From contig DDIR01000032.1 of NCBI GenBank assembly GCA_002338715.1, forward strand, positions 1 through 45,064: a DNA stretch of 45,064 nt, given 5' to 3'. The stretch comes from Phycisphaerales bacterium UBA1845 (GTDB lineage: Bacteria > Planctomycetota > Phycisphaerae > UBA1845). Positions 43,977 through 45,064 of this stretch are shown piece by piece. Each line of letters starts with the position of its first letter. Position 1 is the first letter of the stretch. The notes beneath the pieces are model-generated. The model saw only the letters and a program-made list of their open reading frames with translations, did no database searches and was not told the origin of the DNA. Made by a program: the position numbers and the translations under genes.

Positions 43977-45064
43977 ATGCGTCGACTGGGTGATTTCTTT
44001 ACGAATCTTACGCAGCGGTTTCTGCCCGATCCGATGGCGTTGGCTTGCCTGCTGACGCTGGGGGTGTTTGCTGTTGCGCTGATATTTCCTCAGGACCAAT
44101 CCGTCAGCGACAAAGCGTTCGGTGCGCGGACCGTTTTGTTGGGTGGGATGTGGCTGGATGCGATCTGGAATAAGGGCTTTCTGACCTTTGCCCTTCAAAT
44201 GTGTTTGGTGCTGCTGACCGGGTTTGGATTGGCGAAGGCACCGCTCTCTCGGCGCATTTTGACGCGCATCGCTTCGATACCTCAATCCAACCGCGGGGCT
44301 GTGATGCTCATTGCGGCTGTCTCGAGCGTCGGGTGCTGGATCAACTGGGGTTTCGGATTGATATTGGCCAGCGTCTTGGCGTCGGAACTGCGTGGTCAAT
44401 TCAAACGTCGCGGCAAGTCCTGTCAATACGCGTTGATCGTCGCCGCGGCGTATGCGGGGATGATGATCTGGCACGGCGGACTGTCTGGTTCCGCGCCGTT
44501 GAAGGTTGCGTCGGAGGGGATGACGGTCAAGACCGGTAGCGGCGACACCGAGGTCGCCACCTTGATCTCGCCGATCACGATTGACCGGACGTTGCTGAGT
44601 GGGCGGAATCTGCTGCTGACGGCTGGCTTGTTCGTGGCGATTCCGATGTTCTTCGGACTGCTGGCCCATCCGACGGGAGGCAGCGTGGAAAGCGGTGAGG
44701 AATTCACCGGTCAACCGGATGACGTCGAAGCGCCGGCCAACGCATCCATGGGTTCCAACCGAACATGGGCCAGCGTGATCAACGAATCGCCGGCGCTGCC
44801 CTGGCTGATCGGCGGGCTGATCTTTCTCGGGTTGTTTCAGCAGGTGGCGCAGGTTCGATCGGGCCATGTCGATGTCGGGTGGATGCAGGCGATCGCGAAA
44901 TCCGTCAACCTGAATTTCGTCAACAGTCTGTTCTTGGCGATGGGGTTGGTGCTTCATGGCAATCTGATGTCGTACCTGCGTGCGGTCGCCAGCGGTGGGA
45001 CCGCGATTGTGGGGATCGTGATTCAGTTCCCGCTCTACAGCGGTATTCAGGGGTTGATGGCTGG
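43977..45064 (+). CDS. short-chain fatty acid transporter, AtoE family (3' end outside the window)
   Basis: Partial gene; 362 residues are visible and the frame is open to the last base. The multi-helix protein reads RRLGDFFTNLTQRFLPDPMAL at the start, then WINWGFGLILASVLA and YAGMMIWHGGLSGSAPLKVA, which are the most conserved pieces of the AtoE/short-chain fatty acid transporter family (anion symporters for acetoacetate, butyrate or similar). The start ATG 43977 gives the standard N-terminus. A long minus-strand frame across the same bases is a shadow. Confidence in the family is high; the solute is unknown. Confidence 0.9.
   Translation, partial: MRRLGDFFTNLTQRFLPDPMALACLLTLGVFAVALIFPQDQSVSDKAFGARTVLLGGMWLDAIWNKGFLTFALQMCLVLLTGFGLAKAPLSRRILTRIASIPQSNRGAVMLIAAVSSVGCWINWGFGLILASVLASELRGQFKRRGKSCQYALIVAAAYAGMMIWHGGLSGSAPLKVASEGMTVKTGSGDTEVATLISPITIDRTLLSGRNLLLTAGLFVAIPMFFGLLAHPTGGSVESGEEFTGQPDDVEAPANASMGSNRTWASVINESPALPWLIGGLIFLGLFQQVAQVRSGHVDVGWMQAIAKSVNLNFVNSLFLAMGLVLHGNLMSYLRAVASGGTAIVGIVIQFPLYSGIQGLMA

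Noticed and set aside
43845..44957. 370-residue open frame on the minus strand
   Set aside because: Its composition (Gln/Arg/His-rich) is a shadow of the plus-strand fatty acid transporter, which reads through the same bases with clear conserved motifs.
1..45064. CRISPR array, tRNA or rRNA genes, insertion sequences, prophage, toxin-antitoxin or defence genes
   Set aside because: No direct-repeat array, cloverleaf, transposase, integrase, nuclease-effector or antitoxin-like sequence was recognised on either strand.

Overview
The window looks like chromosome of a planctomycete, most likely a Phycisphaerae-type lineage. This is an inference from four things: a secreted metalloprotease ending in dockerin-like Asp/Gly/Val-rich calcium repeats, a PEP-CTERM protein, the alternative bacterial GlmU-like enzyme, and several secreted proteins or lipoproteins with no recognised family. 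GC is moderately high by eye, with strong third-position G/C bias that creates long spurious antisense reading frames. I see no rRNA, tRNA, CRISPR array, transposase, integrase or phage gene. Gene order is that of a housekeeping region with frequent strand switches and short operons.

Layout. 1-5.4 kb (minus strand): a SAM methyltransferase, a large secreted lipoprotein and an M20 dipeptidase, separated by copies of a short palindromic repeat. 5.6-9.9 kb (plus): a MacAB-type export module (adaptor, ATPase, FtsX-like permease) followed by a lipoprotein alpha/beta hydrolase. 10-12.1 kb: an unknown secreted protein and a full-length Ada methyl-transfer regulator. 12.3-17.9 kb: an S41 protease (minus) divergent from a UvrA (plus). 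17.9-19.2 kb (minus): trpA with a membrane-anchored thioredoxin-like protein. 19.5-19.8 kb: a promoter, a structured RNA of about 236 nt and a perfect intrinsic terminator, my best novel candidate and possibly 6S RNA. 19.9-22.7 kb: GlmU-like enzyme (plus) converging on mocA/xdhC (minus). 22.9-24.7 kb (plus): thymidine kinase plus a concentrative nucleoside transporter, a compact nucleoside salvage unit. 24.8-28.3 kb (minus): pabB-pabC for p-aminobenzoate, then NIF3. 28.5-33.8 kb (plus): an SH3-domain secreted protein, a 64-residue protein, gpsA and a matrixin-like protease. 34-36.6 kb (minus): a DUF1579 protein and a B12-binding/radical SAM protein. 37-41.3 kb (plus): polysaccharide ABC exporter (permease and Wzt-like ATPase), a GT4 glycosyltransferase and a PEP-CTERM protein with a long structured leader. 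41.4-45 kb: a peptidoglycan amidase lipoprotein and a SIMPL-domain protein (minus), a small membrane protein (plus) and the 5' part of an AtoE-type short-chain fatty acid transporter that runs off the window.

How the genes work together: DNA repair (ada, uvrA), tryptophan and folate precursor synthesis (trpA, pabB, pabC), nucleoside salvage (tdk, CNT) and cell-envelope work (exporters, glycan export, PEP-CTERM, amidase, proteases) are interleaved. A dispersed 20-bp palindrome of the form ATTCCC-N8-GGGAAT, sometimes inside a 97-bp element, sits only between genes. I found no strong evidence for a new defence or mobile system. The most promising undescribed items are the structured RNA, the 97-bp element, the structured leader before the PEP-CTERM gene, and the unknown secreted proteins.
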